DNA from: Apostichopus japonicus
Lineage: Eukaryota; Echinodermata; Holothuroidea; Aspidochirotida; Stichopodidae
DNA: 64,000 nucleotides
Assembly: GCF_037975245.1 (NCBI RefSeq)
Contig: NC_092577.1
Coordinates: 17,002,013-17,066,012 of the forward strand
Direction of reading: 5' to 3'
A program made the translations under genes and the position numbers. The notes below the pieces were generated by a model. The model was not told the origin of the DNA. It made no database searches and saw only the letters and a list, made by a program, of their open reading frames with translations. Positions within the stretch are counted from its first letter, which is position 1, and each line of letters begins with the position of its first letter. Below, in pieces: positions 12,089 through 23,690 of the stretch.

Positions 12089-14017
12089 TTTATAATGTTT
12101 CTTCTCCAGTCCTACATTTGTTCAAACAAGAGGATATTAATTATTCCTACTTCCCCATGATATTTCAGAAATATGATAGATTTGAAGACAAACAAAGGTC
12201 TGATTGAGATATTGAAATGCAATGGTCTCCCACTGTGTAAACTCATTTAACTTCAATAGGCCTGTACATGTTCTGATATTCGTTGTAAATTGATTGTGCC
12301 ATTAATAACATTGTCTGCAAAAAATACATTTTTACAGGTTGCACAAGATTATTCTTCTCCTGATGAAGTCTTCTCAAAATAGGTGGGCTGTGTGGAATGC
12401 AATGTATTTTCCATATAGTGGAGACTTACTCCACATCCATGACTGATTCATCATATTCATACATTCATCCCCCCTGCTGATGGTTCTCCAAATATTCATT
12501 CCCTACAGTATGTGTGGCAATTGTATTGAGGTATGATTCGTTCTTTGAAATTCAACTCCAAAATTGGACTTCAGTTTTAAAGTTCCAGGTGCTAGAAACA
12601 TAGACCAAATTGATTTTTTTTTCTTTTTGGAACTTGTTAGGCCATTATATAATCTGTTCTGGTGATGCAGAATTCATTCGGCAGGTGGTTCAATTCCATC
12701 AACAGATATCATACAGCCAAACAGTTTCCAAAAAGAAGGTCAAGTATTCGGCACCATCATGAGACTTGTAACAAAAGGAATTACAGGATTTTTCAATGGC
12801 AAAGCTCTCGTTGAATTTCCTCACATTGTCTACATAGGAATTTTCTTTGTGATAATCTTGCTTTCTAGTGTTAATCACTCTACATAGCAAATGTGAACAG
12901 TAGGGGTAATTTTAATCCACTGGTGTTCCAATGAAAGACTCAAAATGAGTTGTTAGCTCGGCAGCTAACTTCAGATTAAACAACAACAAAAAAAGGAAAC
13001 GTCTTTGGATGTTGCCATCTCAGACTTTGGAACTACTGGAACAGATAACTAATAAACAAAAGAAATTTTTATTACACACATAGGCATACATTTCTCATCA
13101 GCGAAACAAATTGTTGAACTATGCAAATATTACAGCATGTTGGCATGGCTGAGCTATCATTGGATGATTTTGAGCACCTCTTGTAAAGCCAATGTGTTCA
13201 TAAGCACCATTAGATGACTGGAAATAAACCCATATTTTCACTTGTATGTAATCCATTTGTGCTTAACTTTGTACCTAACCACCCCAGATAAAGTTATCAT
13301 GAACAATGTTCATCTTGTATAGTGTTCTCCATAAATTCTCCCTTTGTATTTGCTATTCTGTGTTCCCCAGTTTTCCATTAAGGACATGCATTAGTCACTG
13401 AATCACATATATTATCTGTCTAGTTTTTGTTCATTTTAGGGCACTGTACCACCCCAGAAGTGTTTAATACTGAAACTGGTAAATGGAAAGTGGTGGACAC
13501 AGCATACATAAGCCTATGGAGAATTTGGGACAGCATAATGAACACATACATTGGTGTCACTGTTCCTGTGGCTATGTAAAGGTCTCTTGTCATTTCTTTA
13601 TATTCTTACAAGGAAAAAGTTAATGAGTAAAATGTTTTGTGCAATATAGAGGCCCAGTTAAAAGAAAGTAATATGCATTGAGAGTGTTTCAAGTAAATCA
13701 CTAATTCCAGGTGGGGTTCCTCTTAAAGGTGTACTATATTGGCTAACTATGCTAGATATTCAAATATGGTCACCTTTGGTCAATATTCTGAAACTTTTTT
13801 TATAACAAACTTTGAGGAAATTTCCTAACTGGGATATTTAGTCATCTTGTGTGTTCCTTAAAAATGTCTGAGAACAGTTTGTATAGTAAAGACCTCGAGG
13901 AAAGTACTTTTTGACAACTTCTAGCAGGTATATACTGACTACCTTTAAAGCCAAAAGTTCGACTAATCTGTGTTCCAAAATACCCCAAAAAGTATGAACA
14001 AGTATTGCTATTCATAG
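12089..14017. other. no gene recognised
   Basis: About 1.9 kb of AT-rich sequence with only short ORFs. N-terminal exons of the DUF4806-type gene that begins at 14018 should lie here or further left, but no convincing one was seen. Confidence 0.5.
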
Positions 14018-16882
14018 GCAAAATCGCCGGTATGTGTCTTCGTCTGACGACACAGAAGAAGAAGCTGAGAATTTCACCCTGCCTCCACCGATTCAGCCGC
14101 CATTGGTTCCCCTCACAACGCCGTTGACCTCCAATATAAATCCTGAATCACAGAGGCAAACTTTTCCTGATGCTGTCGTATCACCAATAAGTGTAAGGCA
14201 CTCTACCGGGTCTACCCAGTCACTAGCAGGGTCCAGTCGGAACATATCTCCCATGTCAACCCCAGATTTGATTGTTAATGGTGTGTAGTACCGTAAATTT
14301 AAACAAAGCATTGTACATGATCTGCATTTGTAAAGGTTCAAGTACTGCTATAATGCACATTTCTTTGACCTGCTGACCAAGCACTGGTGACTGGTAATGT
14401 GGCAAACGTGCAAACTATTACTCCAGTTACTGTTTACTAAGCCTAAATATTTCTCTCTTTTTCTTAGTTACTGTGCTTCTGTGCCAGGGAATGCAATGTA
14501 TATACAATACCAGTCTGCTATTCTCACATTGCACTTCCACTTCAAAGTGACTACTTTTAACATCTGATGTTGCTTTTACGAAACTTTCTCTGATTTTGTC
14601 TCTTAACAGCAACTCAGAAGAAGATCCTTATGATTTTGGCAGAAATAAAAGCTGAAGGGACCTGAAGCGCCAAACAGTTGCAAATACCCATTTAATTCAA
14701 TCCCTTAAGACCTCCCATTTGGATTTGGAGGAACTGCCAGATGATGTAAACTTGCCCCTTTCATCTGTTCCACTTCTGACAGCTCTGGATGAATTTGCCC
14801 GGACTGATGTTAATGTGGAGAAACATTTGGTAATTGCCCATACTTTGTCCTATGTAAGAAGGAAAAGTACATACACTATATATAGATAAATAGGTTGTAC
14901 TGTATGAAATAAGAACTCAGCACTTACTAAAATAGCTTAGCAAATAACGAGGGTGCGTCAATTATGAAGTATTAGCAGACTCGTCAACTCTCCCGGTTTT
15001 ACCGGGAGACTCCCGGTTTTTACCCGCATCTCCTGGTTTCATATTCTATTCTCCCGGTTTTTTAATGTTTCATCACTTGCGACATTTCTGAAAATAGCCA
15101 ACAATTAGTCCTATGCTTAGTAATTCCCACAGTAACGCTGAACAGGAAAGGCTATTGAGTGTAGTTCGCAAGAACAAGACAGACAGTCGGTTAAGTCTCA
15201 AGCTTGATGGGACTCTATCTAGCATACTAGCCATGAAGTTACAGTACCCAGAGTCCACTGTTCCCTGTTTCAAATGGAAGCCTACTAAAGAAACCCTGTA
15301 GAAAGCGAAGTCAGCTGCTGTGAACTACAACAAGAGACACTGATTGGAAGATTCTCTCACTGTATTGCATAAGTAGACTAGGGGCCTAGGCCTATACTTA
15401 TTTAGGAGTATTTATATCATTTCAGTTGAAAATGACCAACCTCCCGATTTTCCCCTTGTGCTCCCTAATTTTTGGCCATGAAAAATGTTATTCTCCCTAT
15501 TTTGGGGTCAAACAGGTTGACAGGTCTGATTTAGTTAACCTTTTCAATTGAGCTACATTAGCCTAGTCATTTACCGAACCTTCCACTATACTTTTGAAAA
15601 ACCTATACTACAGTAATACATACCTTATCAATGGTAGAACCTTGAAAATTGTAGTGCCTGCACAGTAAAGTAATCGTTACTCGATAGTAACGGCATAACT
15701 TCTTGCATTGTTGTTGTCGTTGTACGTATAGACATTATTTTTTTTTACAACAGTTCACGATATAATTTGGAGCAATATTACTTTAGACGAATACAGGATG
15801 TGGAATAAGCTATTGATTTATGGTAGAATGTATCACTCACTGTCTCGTGCACGTTTCTGGTGTAAAACAAGCATGCTGGAAAAAACGTGAAGTTGAAGCT
15901 AGTTGGAGCATAACGCAGTCCTCCAAAAATTCTGGCTTTCATGAAGACTCAAAGATTCACAACTGTTTTCTTCCAGATTTTTACACTCGTCAGTAGGTGG
16001 GCAGATCTTGTCTGTGGCAGTAAGGAGGATACTGCAGGAATTGATCCAAAATAATGTAGCCATGTGCATCAATTGGACAGGACAAGGGGAGAAGTTGGCC
16101 TTTAAGGACCTGTTCCTTCGAAAAGTTTTAGAAGGTTCGTACAATTTATTGAATTTTTGTATTTGCTTACTTTACATTATGTACGCCTTACTTTTTGCAA
16201 AGCTATATTCCCGTATCTATTTGCTTTATTGTAACGAGAACGTCCCCGGCATCGCTTGCGATTGATAACGGACAGATCCACGGCCAAGAAAAAATTAGTA
16301 GACAAGCACTTAGGCCTATTATGATATTCATATTAGATAAGGCTATTAGTTGATAATTGTATACCAAGATATCTTCGGCAGAGACTTAATTCATATGTGC
16401 TTCACCTTCAATACTAAGATTATAGCATGCTATAATTTGGGGCCAATACAGAATACCCTAAAGCCCGCAAATGAACTGACGAACGTGCTCCGGTACGTGG
16501 GAGCTGCAACATGGGGAACGAAACTCGTGGCTCACACACTCAGGAAAACTACCTGGAATTTGCTGGTTTATATGGTTGGAGTTCATATTAAAAGGACGAA
16601 GTTCCCTTTTCTCTAAAATATACACAAACGATGTATTATTATGAAGAACTTACCTGCATCTTCTTTCAATGTAAGGAACTAAAAGGTTTCTTTTTTACTT
16701 TCTTCTTTTTTTTAACTGTAGAAGCTATAAGGAAGAACCAACCAACTTCCAACTCCACTGCAGTGGAAATACAAAGGGAATTTGTAAAATTTTCAGAGGA
16801 GCCTCTGATAGAGAGGGGGGGACGTAAGGCAAGACAACAACGCCACTTCGACGTTCAGTTTGGCTCTGAACAGGAGGAATAA
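14018..16882 (+). pseudogene. DUF4806-domain gene, 4 exons seen, frame broken
   Basis: Exon A, 14018-14280, is a Ser/Thr/Pro-rich linker (acceptor TTCATAG, donor GTGTGT, phase 1). Exon B starts at 14610 (acceptor CTCTTAACAG) and reads TQKKILMILAEIKAEG in the phase given by exon A. The frame is then lost near 14655, and RDLKRQTVANTHLIQSL follows in another frame up to a donor at 14830. Exon C, 15977-16134, encodes SVGGQILSVAVRRILQELI and INWTGQGEKLAFKDLFLRKV, the recognisable DUF4806 core. Exon D, 16722-16882, joins it exactly in phase 1 and ends in TAA. The B-C junction is also out of phase by the obvious donor. DUF4806 has no assigned function and occurs in multicopy animal genes. The frame lesions suggest decay, though sequencing error is possible. 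A dead hAT copy sits in the B-C intron. Confidence 0.6.
14976..15528 (+). mobile_element. dead hAT transposon remnant with dimerisation-domain fragment
   Basis: The left end CAGACTCGTCAAC and the right end GTTGACAGGTCTG are inverted matches apart from two bases. Between them, 15113-15343 reads SNSHSNAEQERLLSVVRKNK and, after one TAG at 15299-15301, KAKSAAVNYN. This is the conserved C-terminal dimerisation motif of hAT transposases. A 9-bp inverted repeat, TCTCCCGGT/ACCGGGAGA, lies at 14989-15009. The rest of the transposase is gone. Flanks of AGTATTAG and ATTTAGTT give no clean 8-bp duplication. The element sits in an intron of the DUF4806-type gene. Confidence 0.7.
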
Positions 16883-16908
16883 CCTTTCGTTATAGCTGTA
16901 TCCTTCGG

Positions 16909-16970
16909 CAGTTTAATATATCTGCAGAAATAAATATAAATAATTTTATTTCTGCAGATATATTAAACTG
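16909..16970. repeat. 26-bp perfect palindrome with poly(A)-signal-like core, after the DUF4806 stop
   Basis: Bases 16909-16934 are the exact reverse complement of 16945-16970, with a 10-base spacer. The inner part contains AATAAA on both strands and CTGCAG in each arm. It begins 27 bases after the TAA at 16880-16882, so it probably forms the 3' UTR hairpin and could supply cleavage signals in both directions. Alternatively it is a small foldback insertion. Confidence 0.9.
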
Positions 16971-16982
16971 TTACACTTAACA

Positions 16983-18245
16983 TTGTTACACTCTTCATAA
17001 TTTTCTTGTATTGCAGAATCTACTATGTTCCTCACGTCAGTTACAGCCATGGATTCACTTGATGCAATTGAAATCTCAATTTGTGCAGTTCAATTGTAAC
17101 GATATGCAAATGCATGCTTACCAATATGGTCATATATTTTGGCTCATCCTTTTGGTAGTATTTGACATATTTAACCACCAGTCAAGATTTTCACCAGTAC
17201 GTCCAATTATAGCATATAATGTATCTCTCCCCTATGATACTTTTTGTAAGAATATTTGTTTGTTATACTGAGTTTTCCCTCAAGAGAAATACTCTTCAGT
17301 CGTAGTCGTAGTATTGTTTAATTACATGTGTATTTAACGAAACTCTAGCTCATAATGAGATGTAAAGGCCAACAATGCCAGGTACGGAATGATCATGATA
17401 TTCCGAGCAAAGGGTTCAAGTTCTCCAAAGTCCCTGATATTAATGCCCTGGTATAAAAAATAACAAATTGGTGTCCCTGTATTACCAAATAAGTGGGGGG
17501 GGGGGTGTACGACAGGGAGGGTGAAACGTTCCGTTTGTAAAAACATGTTTTCTCATATCATATCAGTCCGGTTGCAAAGTCAACATATAATGCACTGATT
17601 TTGCTTTATTCTTGTTGAAACAGCTTTGTGATGGTCCACAGTATAATAAGCCAAAAATGGAGGGAACACCGAGCGTATTGTTCCTTTCTACACTATTGCT
17701 ATTTCGGCGCACTGTGGGCGTCTTCATTAGATATTAAGATGGCAAGTGTTTTAATAAATTTGCTTCACTCTTTTGCTTCATTCTGTGGCTTTATAAAATA
17801 ATAAGTTAATTGTTCATAAATGGCTAAAACATCTGCTAATTAAAGAAAAATGCATTAAATTAATAAATTGTGACAATGTTATTTCAATGCTCCTTGTCTT
17901 ATGTTTTTATTAAAATTTTGGTTTCACTTAACTGTCGTTATATCTGGAATACAAACTTCTAAAAGTTTTGTTGTCCCCTACATTGTTTCTGGATATTCAA
18001 TTAATAACACTTTTCGAAAATGTCCCACTTAAATCTACACACATGCAGTGACTAGTTTCCAGCTGGAAATGTAATGCGAATTCCATATTTCATCAACCGT
18101 CACAATTTTTGAAAATAATCTATTTGACTATTACAGCGGGGTCTCAGTATAAATATAAAGTATAAATGGAAGAAAAAAATAATTGAAAGACATCGGCATA
18201 CCACCGACAATACACTCAGTATACGACTGTGGACGAGCCTCGAAT
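16983..18245. other. no gene recognised
   Basis: AT-rich spacer with a poly-G tract near 17501-17512. ORFs on both strands are short and unlike known families. Confidence 0.5.
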
Positions 18246-18450
18246 TGCGGGCGGTCCAGCGGCGTGCCACCCCAGGGCTGCTGATTTGCCGTCGGCCAGC
18301 CGCCGGCGGGCCTTCTTTGAGCCACCGGCGGGCCAGCCTTGGGCCGCCGGCGGCCCGCCGGCGTTTACGCCCGCGGTCCGCCGACTTGCCGTCTGCCAAA
18401 TCTACGGCGGCCCGCCGGCGAGAGCCGCCGTCGGGCCGACTTCGGCTTGC
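18246..18450. repeat. GC-rich palindromic-word island (CCGGCGGGCC type)
   Basis: About 200 bases, very GC-rich in an AT-rich setting, made of variants of CCGCCGGCGGGCC and its complement (GCCGCCGGCGGCCCGCCGGC near 18340). Long ORFs on both strands are a by-product of the composition. It ends abruptly on both sides. It resembles in design, not in sequence, the islands at 36.5-38.9, 40.4, 41.0 and 60.7 kb. Confidence 0.7.
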
Positions 18451-18986
18451 TTGCTGGGTAATAGCCATTTCCCAAACATGTAGACCACTAGTAGTATAGC
18501 CTAGGCCCAGGCTTTTTAAAGTGAAGGTAAGTCAGGCCTACTGTCTAAGACTAAAGTGTCCTGACCCAAGACTAGAGCACAAAGGTCTATGCATAATTTC
18601 ACTATAAATGTCTGGCTTTGATTATGTGTGCTCTCAGAAGCAAAAGCTACCGTACACCACAATTACTCGAATTACCACAATTACTCGAAAGAAAAAAAGT
18701 AGTCACTAGAAGCGGCCGTTAATTAGGGAAGGTCTTGCTTTGAGTATGACACACAGTAGGAATATACTTACTTAGGTGTAGACTTAGGCCTAGTTCTGAA
18801 GTGAAGGTACTTACTATACAAATACAATCCTATACTATCTCATAGCCCGTACAGTGTATTTACTACATCAGGGAATGAATCTGGCCTAGCCTAACAACGT
18901 AAGGGCTAACGTTAGGCTATACTGCAATATCGCGCGCACTGACTGTCTGGCAGAAATTACAAAATCGACATGGTCCCGGTATTTCA

Positions 18987-19056
18987 CCTTTACATTTCAA
19001 CACTGATTTAAGGTTACTCATACCCCATTGATCTAGCAAGAATTTGACTTCGTCAT
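18987..19056 (-). other. possible short exon with SAM-like sequence
   Basis: On the minus strand a 70-base segment between an AG acceptor (ACACAACAG) and a GTGAAA donor reads DDEVKFLLDQWGMSNLKSVL, which resembles the first helices of a SAM interaction domain. No neighbouring exons were found. It directly adjoins the start of LINE C, which may have interrupted it. Low confidence. Confidence 0.22.
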
Positions 19057-19085
19057 CTGTTGTGTCAGAATTAAATTGCAAGGAA

Positions 19086-20310
19086 ACCACAATAGCAAAG
19101 GTGCTTTTCTTAGATTTCTCAAGTGCTTTCAATACCGTCCTACCAAATCAATTAATCACAGATCTGTCAGGTTTCATCACTGAACCATGGCTCCTACACT
19201 GGCTTGCTCAGTTCTTAACTGGGTGGTCAAGACACGTTAAATTGGAGAATGGGTTGTCAGATAGGTCAGAGATTAAAGTTGGAGTGCCTCAGGGTGGTCC
19301 ATTCTCTGCTTTACTCTTCACATTATATACGGATGAAATCAAGTCTGGTGGTCATATCTCAATCACAAAATATGCCGATGACACTGCTATATTATGCCAA
19401 ATATCTAAGAGTTCATGTGTCAATGATCAGCTGAACTATCAGCAATCAGTCAACGACGTGGTTTCAACATGTGATAGAAAGAATTTGTTGCTAAATGCTA
19501 AGAAGTCGAAGGAAATGTGCTTTGCTAACATCAATATAAAACATCAAGGTCTTCTGTCTGCAAAATCACAAGGTGTCACCATACATGAATCTGAGGTAGA
19601 CCGAACATCAAGAAGTGAATACCTAGGAGTATACATTGATGATAATCTAACGTTCACATCGCATATCTCGAAAATCTTGAAAAAAGTGTATTATTTTGTT
19701 TCAAGTCTTGCCTATATTGTGTCATTCTTTATGAAGGTACAAGGAAAAATGTGTTCAGCTCCTTTATTCTGCCACACTTACTTTATGCTGTTCCTGTATG
19801 GTATCACTTTATATCATCCTCTGACAAGCATAGACTGATGAGATTCCTTAGGTATACTTCACGTATATTGAATGTAAGCCAGCTATTACTGAAGGATCAA
19901 GTAAACACAGCTGCAAAGAATGAATTTGTAAGGATGACAAATAAAATTAGAGATGACAAAGATCACCCACTACATGGGCCACTTAATTGTCTGTTGGTGA
20001 AAGCTACCAGGAATCTTAGGAACCCTCATATCTTGCCAAAATATAGAATTCAACTTTATAAGAACTCTTTCATCTACCGTGCTGCAATTTACATTAAATT
20101 TGGTATTTTGGAACCTTTCATTTAATTTTTACTCATTGTTTCACCTAGTTCTAGTAATGTACGTAGTTTTAACGCTTTCTTGTTGTGCAATCTTTTGAAC
20201 ATCTTATCTATCATGGTTTTCGTATTCATTTATTTTTGAGTTTGACATGTGTACTCCTTTTTATAAATATGCTATATTTATACTGATACAATAAATGAAA
20301 TGAAAACTGA
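19086..20310 (+). mobile_element. LINE C: CR1/L2-like retrotransposon, 5'-truncated
   Basis: Begins inside RT (VLFLDFSSAFNTVLPNQLI), continues through GVPQGGPFSALLFTLYTDEI and the catalytic KYADDTAIL (about 19370), then the thumb and C-terminal region. One frame shift near 19750 moves the reading into the frame that ends at 20125 (DDKDHPLHGPL, then a basic tail and FGILEPFI). The 3' UTR ends with AATAAATGAAATGAAAACTG, the short-motif tail common in CR1/L2-type elements. No endonuclease remains. Confidence 0.85.
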
Positions 20311-21382
20311 AATGCAATAATTAGATGGTTATTTGCACATTTGTTCGTTGTATTTGAAAGTTTCTCCAGATTGCGACTGTCTTCGTAGGACGCTGCTAGA
20401 TCGAACGTCTTGAGTAGCTACTACCAACCAATCAGACGCGAGGATAGCAATATGCAAATAATCTATTTTCACCAGGGTTATGTTAAGATCAATTTACGCC
20501 ATGACGGATGGAGCGTAACAAGGATGATCTTTACTAACGTACCCAATAACCAGGATAATGTTAGCAAATTGTTAACCAGGTTGTTTTTAGAGTGTATCAT
20601 CAAGTGTCGAATCCTATCATCATGCCCAGATGTATTCGCAAGAAGAACGTGCCGTACCCATGTGGTTCGTGCAACAGGTATTGCGATAGTAACTGTATTA
20701 ACTTGTTTTAAATGGTTTCACAGCCAATGTGAGGAGCTCACCCGAATTCACATGTCAAGATCAACTGTTGCATATCATTGTTTCGAATGCAATACTTCAA
20801 TGGGTAAATTCAAATACGAAAACGCACTCCGTCGTCTTTCTGCTGCATCCACAAGCATTAGTTCCTTGGAATCTGCCGTTACCAATGAAGACATCCACCT
20901 GCGTTCCACTCGTATGACAGAAAGTCCCCTGAAGCCGGTGAGTATACAAATATACCGTTGAGGGTTGTTTTGTCGATTTTTTTCAACCGATATCCTTGAT
21001 ATGTTCGTTCGTTTTCGCGCACTTCCCCCCCCCCCCCCTTCGATATTTACCAATTTTGTTCGATTTCAACGGATATTGTTTGTTTTTGCATACACACGTT
21101 TGCACGCACACGTGACTTTTGTTGATATAGTTGTTCAGACTCGCTTTAACCCCGATTTGTAGTTAATGTTTAATCACAAAAAAATGAACTTTTTTACATT
21201 TCATGCATTTTACGGAGAAACAGGATTTTTTAAGTGATTTTCTCCTGGTTTTCATGCTTGAACGGGTTCATCTAAAAACCATCTGTTGTTTGTATCGTCG
21301 TATAATCTATGACATTTTGCTAAGAAACAAATTAACTACAAATTAGGGTTAAAGCGAAACTGAAACAACTATCTGACAACTG

Positions 21383-21752
21383 GGCGTCGTGGTCAAGTGG
21401 TTAAGGCAGTGGATCTAAGGATTACAGGTTCGAGCCCTGGCCAGATCATTGCGTTGTGTCCTTGGGCAAAGCGCTTTATCTCCATTGCCTCTCTTCACCC
21501 AGGTGTATAACTGGGGACTTGCGAGGTAACTTGTAAATATAGTTGCGTGCGCCGGTTTGTGGCTGCACTCTATGGGAAGTCCCCCGGGGGACACGTGGTT
21601 GTGGTGCACTGTGGTGCCCCAGGAGAGATTGTTTGAATTGTGCACCCTTTGGTGTGTAGGTGGGACAAGTTACCAATGACCAGGGTTAGATTTTAAAAGT
21701 GGTGTGAAAGGGCCTTGGCCCTATACAAGACTATAGACCTAAAATAAGAAAA
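21383..21752 (+). mobile_element. tRNA-derived SINE
   Basis: The head is tRNA-like: an A-box region (GTGGTCAAGTGG, about 21389) and a B box (GGTTCGAGCCC, about 21427) spaced as in a polymerase III promoter. A body then begins GCGTTGTGTCCTTGGGCAAA and continues with CACCCAGGTGTATAACTGGG, which resembles a conserved SINE central domain. It ends in an A-rich tail (AAAATAAGAAAATAATAAA). It lies in the intron between the PHD and OTU exons. No precise target duplication was found. Confidence 0.8.
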
Positions 21753-22849
21753 TAATAAATGTGACCAAAAAAAAAATCAGATTTTGGACACAAATTTCAA
21801 AGTGTTGTCAAATGTTATTCATGCGAAAGGTATTTTTGGGTCCCTAACATGCAAATTTGGATAGAGGTTGTTGGAAATATACAATTTTATTAGGTGCTTA
21901 GGGCATTAAGGGTGTACAATGTCTACGTTTGTTTGGTGTTACCCCTTCCCCGACGAATATTATTGATTTATTTATTTATTAATAAAACGCATTTATTTTT
22001 TCAGATGTACACTGCTCCAGTGGATTAGCGATCAAAAGGATATATAGAAAGGTGTGGAGGTAACATAACACGCGTCCCACTCGAATCCAATGGAAACGGA
22101 AATTGTCTTTTGAACTCTTTGTCGATAGCACTATACGGTACAGAGTGTCATGCAACAGAAATAAGAGTGAGAACATGCATTGAAATCAACACAAACAAGG
22201 AATGGTATCGCAAGGAATACAATGAAACTCGGATCCCACTTATATCACCAGACATCGAGGAAGATTGTTTGTCGGCAGCCAGAGAAGGAGGTTACTCTTC
22301 GGGATACACAATGGCAGCCGCAGCAACCGTGCTTCAACGACCACTGGCTTTAGTGTACCCTCCTCTGAATGGATTAATCGACAAGTCCGTATCGATTTTA
22401 AATACGACGTTCCGGCCAAGAGACGTAACTTCCAGGAATCCTGTGAGGCGATAGACACGACGGATAACACAAGTGGCAAGGGTGACCAAGAAAGTCAAGT
22501 ACAAGGAACGCGTGGGAACATTCCCGATTCGAATTTCCTATCAACACCACGAACACCACGATTTTGAACACCACGAAAAATGTTATACCACTTGAACGAA
22601 TCCCCAACGGAAAAAACACAATTCGTTCTTTATAATTTGTAAGAAAAGTAACATGAAGCGTAAGGAAAGCGGGCGTCGCTATGAATACCACGACGACTGT
22701 GGGGTTTGGCTCAGCAGCAGCGGGAACTCTACGAAGGTGCCACATTTGATAAGAGAGAACAGAACGGCTGCTTAGGAAGGCTCTACTATAAAAACGGAGA
22801 ATATTGTACGGAACGAATAATCAATAAGAAAAGAGCGTTTGTCCCATTG

Positions 22850-23162
22850 GAACCACACAGGCGCGTCGCCAAGGGGGGGGGGAGAGGGCGGCAGCCCCCC
22901 CCCCTTGAGCATATCTCAATTTTTTTGTTAATGTTTTTATGATATCGCTAGTATTTTCAAAAGAGAAAATGCTAAGATGCAACTTACAAGGCCTGGGAAG
23001 TGCCATTTCCACCGATCTGGGAGGCATTTTCAGCCAAAATTTTCATCTACGCTTCGCGCCAACCATGGTGGCGCTACGCTTAGATAGTTTGCAATGCCGA
23101 ATCTACAGTGTCGCCCCCCCCCCCCTCCTTGGCAAATTCCAGGCTACGCGCCTGGAACGACA
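22850..23162. mobile_element. hAT-type MITE, 297 bp, inserted in the OTU gene
   Basis: The element 22858-23154 starts CAGGCGCGTCGCC and ends GGCTACGCGCCTG, imperfect inverted ends next to poly-G and poly-C tracts. The flanks GAACCACA (22850-22857) and GAACGACA (23155-23162) match at 7 of 8 bases, as expected for an aged hAT 8-bp duplication. Removing it rejoins the reading frame of the PHD+OTU gene. The middle (GGGAAGTGCC, then TACGCTTCGCGCCAAC and GGTGGCGCTAC) is shared with the 827-bp element at 58024. Confidence 0.82.
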
Positions 23163-23261
23163 GCCTGGTCAGGAGGAAATATTTGAAGTTTATAGACTAT
23201 ATAATAAACTCAAGAAAGACACTAATTTCAAAAGAAGAATCACATTCGTAACGCAGTCTCC

Positions 23262-23690
23262 GTGGTGATTTTGTCCCATAAAACCGGTCGCCTTGGTAGA
23301 ATATATCGGGAATCATCCAGGCCTTCAACCACGCGGAAATACGAAAGAAGTAGTACCAGAAAAGCACCGACTCCACCACACAGCGAAGCGGACACGGGGT
23401 CTCCACCAGCTTCCCCCATCAACCCGTCCAGTTCCGTCCCCAGTCCGCCGCCGGTATCGCCAGATCCGGAGACTCTGTCTGACGACGACTCGGTCTTCGG
23501 GTCTCCAGAGGCTATGTCTGACAGCGACTCCGGAGGCTCGGTGATCGTCGAGCCGAAACGTGCCACTGGGACGAGCTGGTACGACGAGATGGGGGAACCC
23601 TCACTGAAAAGGTCGGCCTCAAGTGACGACTCCGACGACGATATGTCGTCTAGAGCGCGCTTGAAGCTTACAGAATCGTCGTCGGCGTAG
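23262..23690 (+). CDS. Ser/Pro/Asp-rich ORF, probably the 3' end of LINE B ORF1
   Basis: An open frame of 142 codons, rich in Ser, Pro and Asp (PPASPINPSSSVPSPPPV, then SSDDSDDDMSSRA). It ends 13 bases before the LINE B ORF2 methionine at 23704. The position and low-complexity acidic tail recall the linker after the zinc knuckles of LINE A ORF1 (46088-47380). No zinc knuckle is present, so the element would be truncated in ORF1. The left boundary against the end of the PHD+OTU gene (23268) is uncertain, and the ORF could instead belong to that gene. Confidence 0.45.
   Translation: MVILSHKTGRLGRIYRESSRPSTTRKYERSSTRKAPTPPHSEADTGSPPASPINPSSSVPSPPPVSPDPETLSDDDSVFGSPEAMSDSDSGGSVIVEPKRATGTSWYDEMGEPSLKRSASSDDSDDDMSSRARLKLTESSSA

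Larger units (their letters stand above)
20622..23268 (+). pseudogene. PHD-finger plus OTU-domain gene (vertnin-like type), broken
   Basis: Exon 1 from ATG 20622 reads MPRCIRKKNVPYPCGSCNRY, then after a one-base shift near 20690 CFKWFHSQCEELT and YHCFEC. Together these are a PHD-type Cys/His zinc finger. It ends at donor GTGAGT 20938. The next exon starts after TTTTTTCAG at 22005. After a stop or shift it gives an OTU-like core with NGNCLLNSLSIALYGTE (about 22090-22140) and IRVRTCIEI. The Cys is kept, but the Asp usual in DGNC is Asn here. The C-terminal part (LYYKNGEYCTERI, then EIFEVYRLYNKLKKD) is split at 22858-23154 by a transposon and ends at 23268. PHD+OTU proteins of this form are multicopy in invertebrates and may themselves be transposon-borne. 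Several shifts make this copy non-functional. Confidence 0.65.

Noticed and set aside
18100-18499. Long GC-rich ORFs on both strands
   Set aside because: They are a by-product of the palindromic GC-rich island; Arg/Ala/Gly/Pro composition changes with frame and no motif is present.
21383-21455. A functional tRNA gene
   Set aside because: The tRNA-like head runs directly into a SINE body and A-rich tail, and the cloverleaf is not complete.
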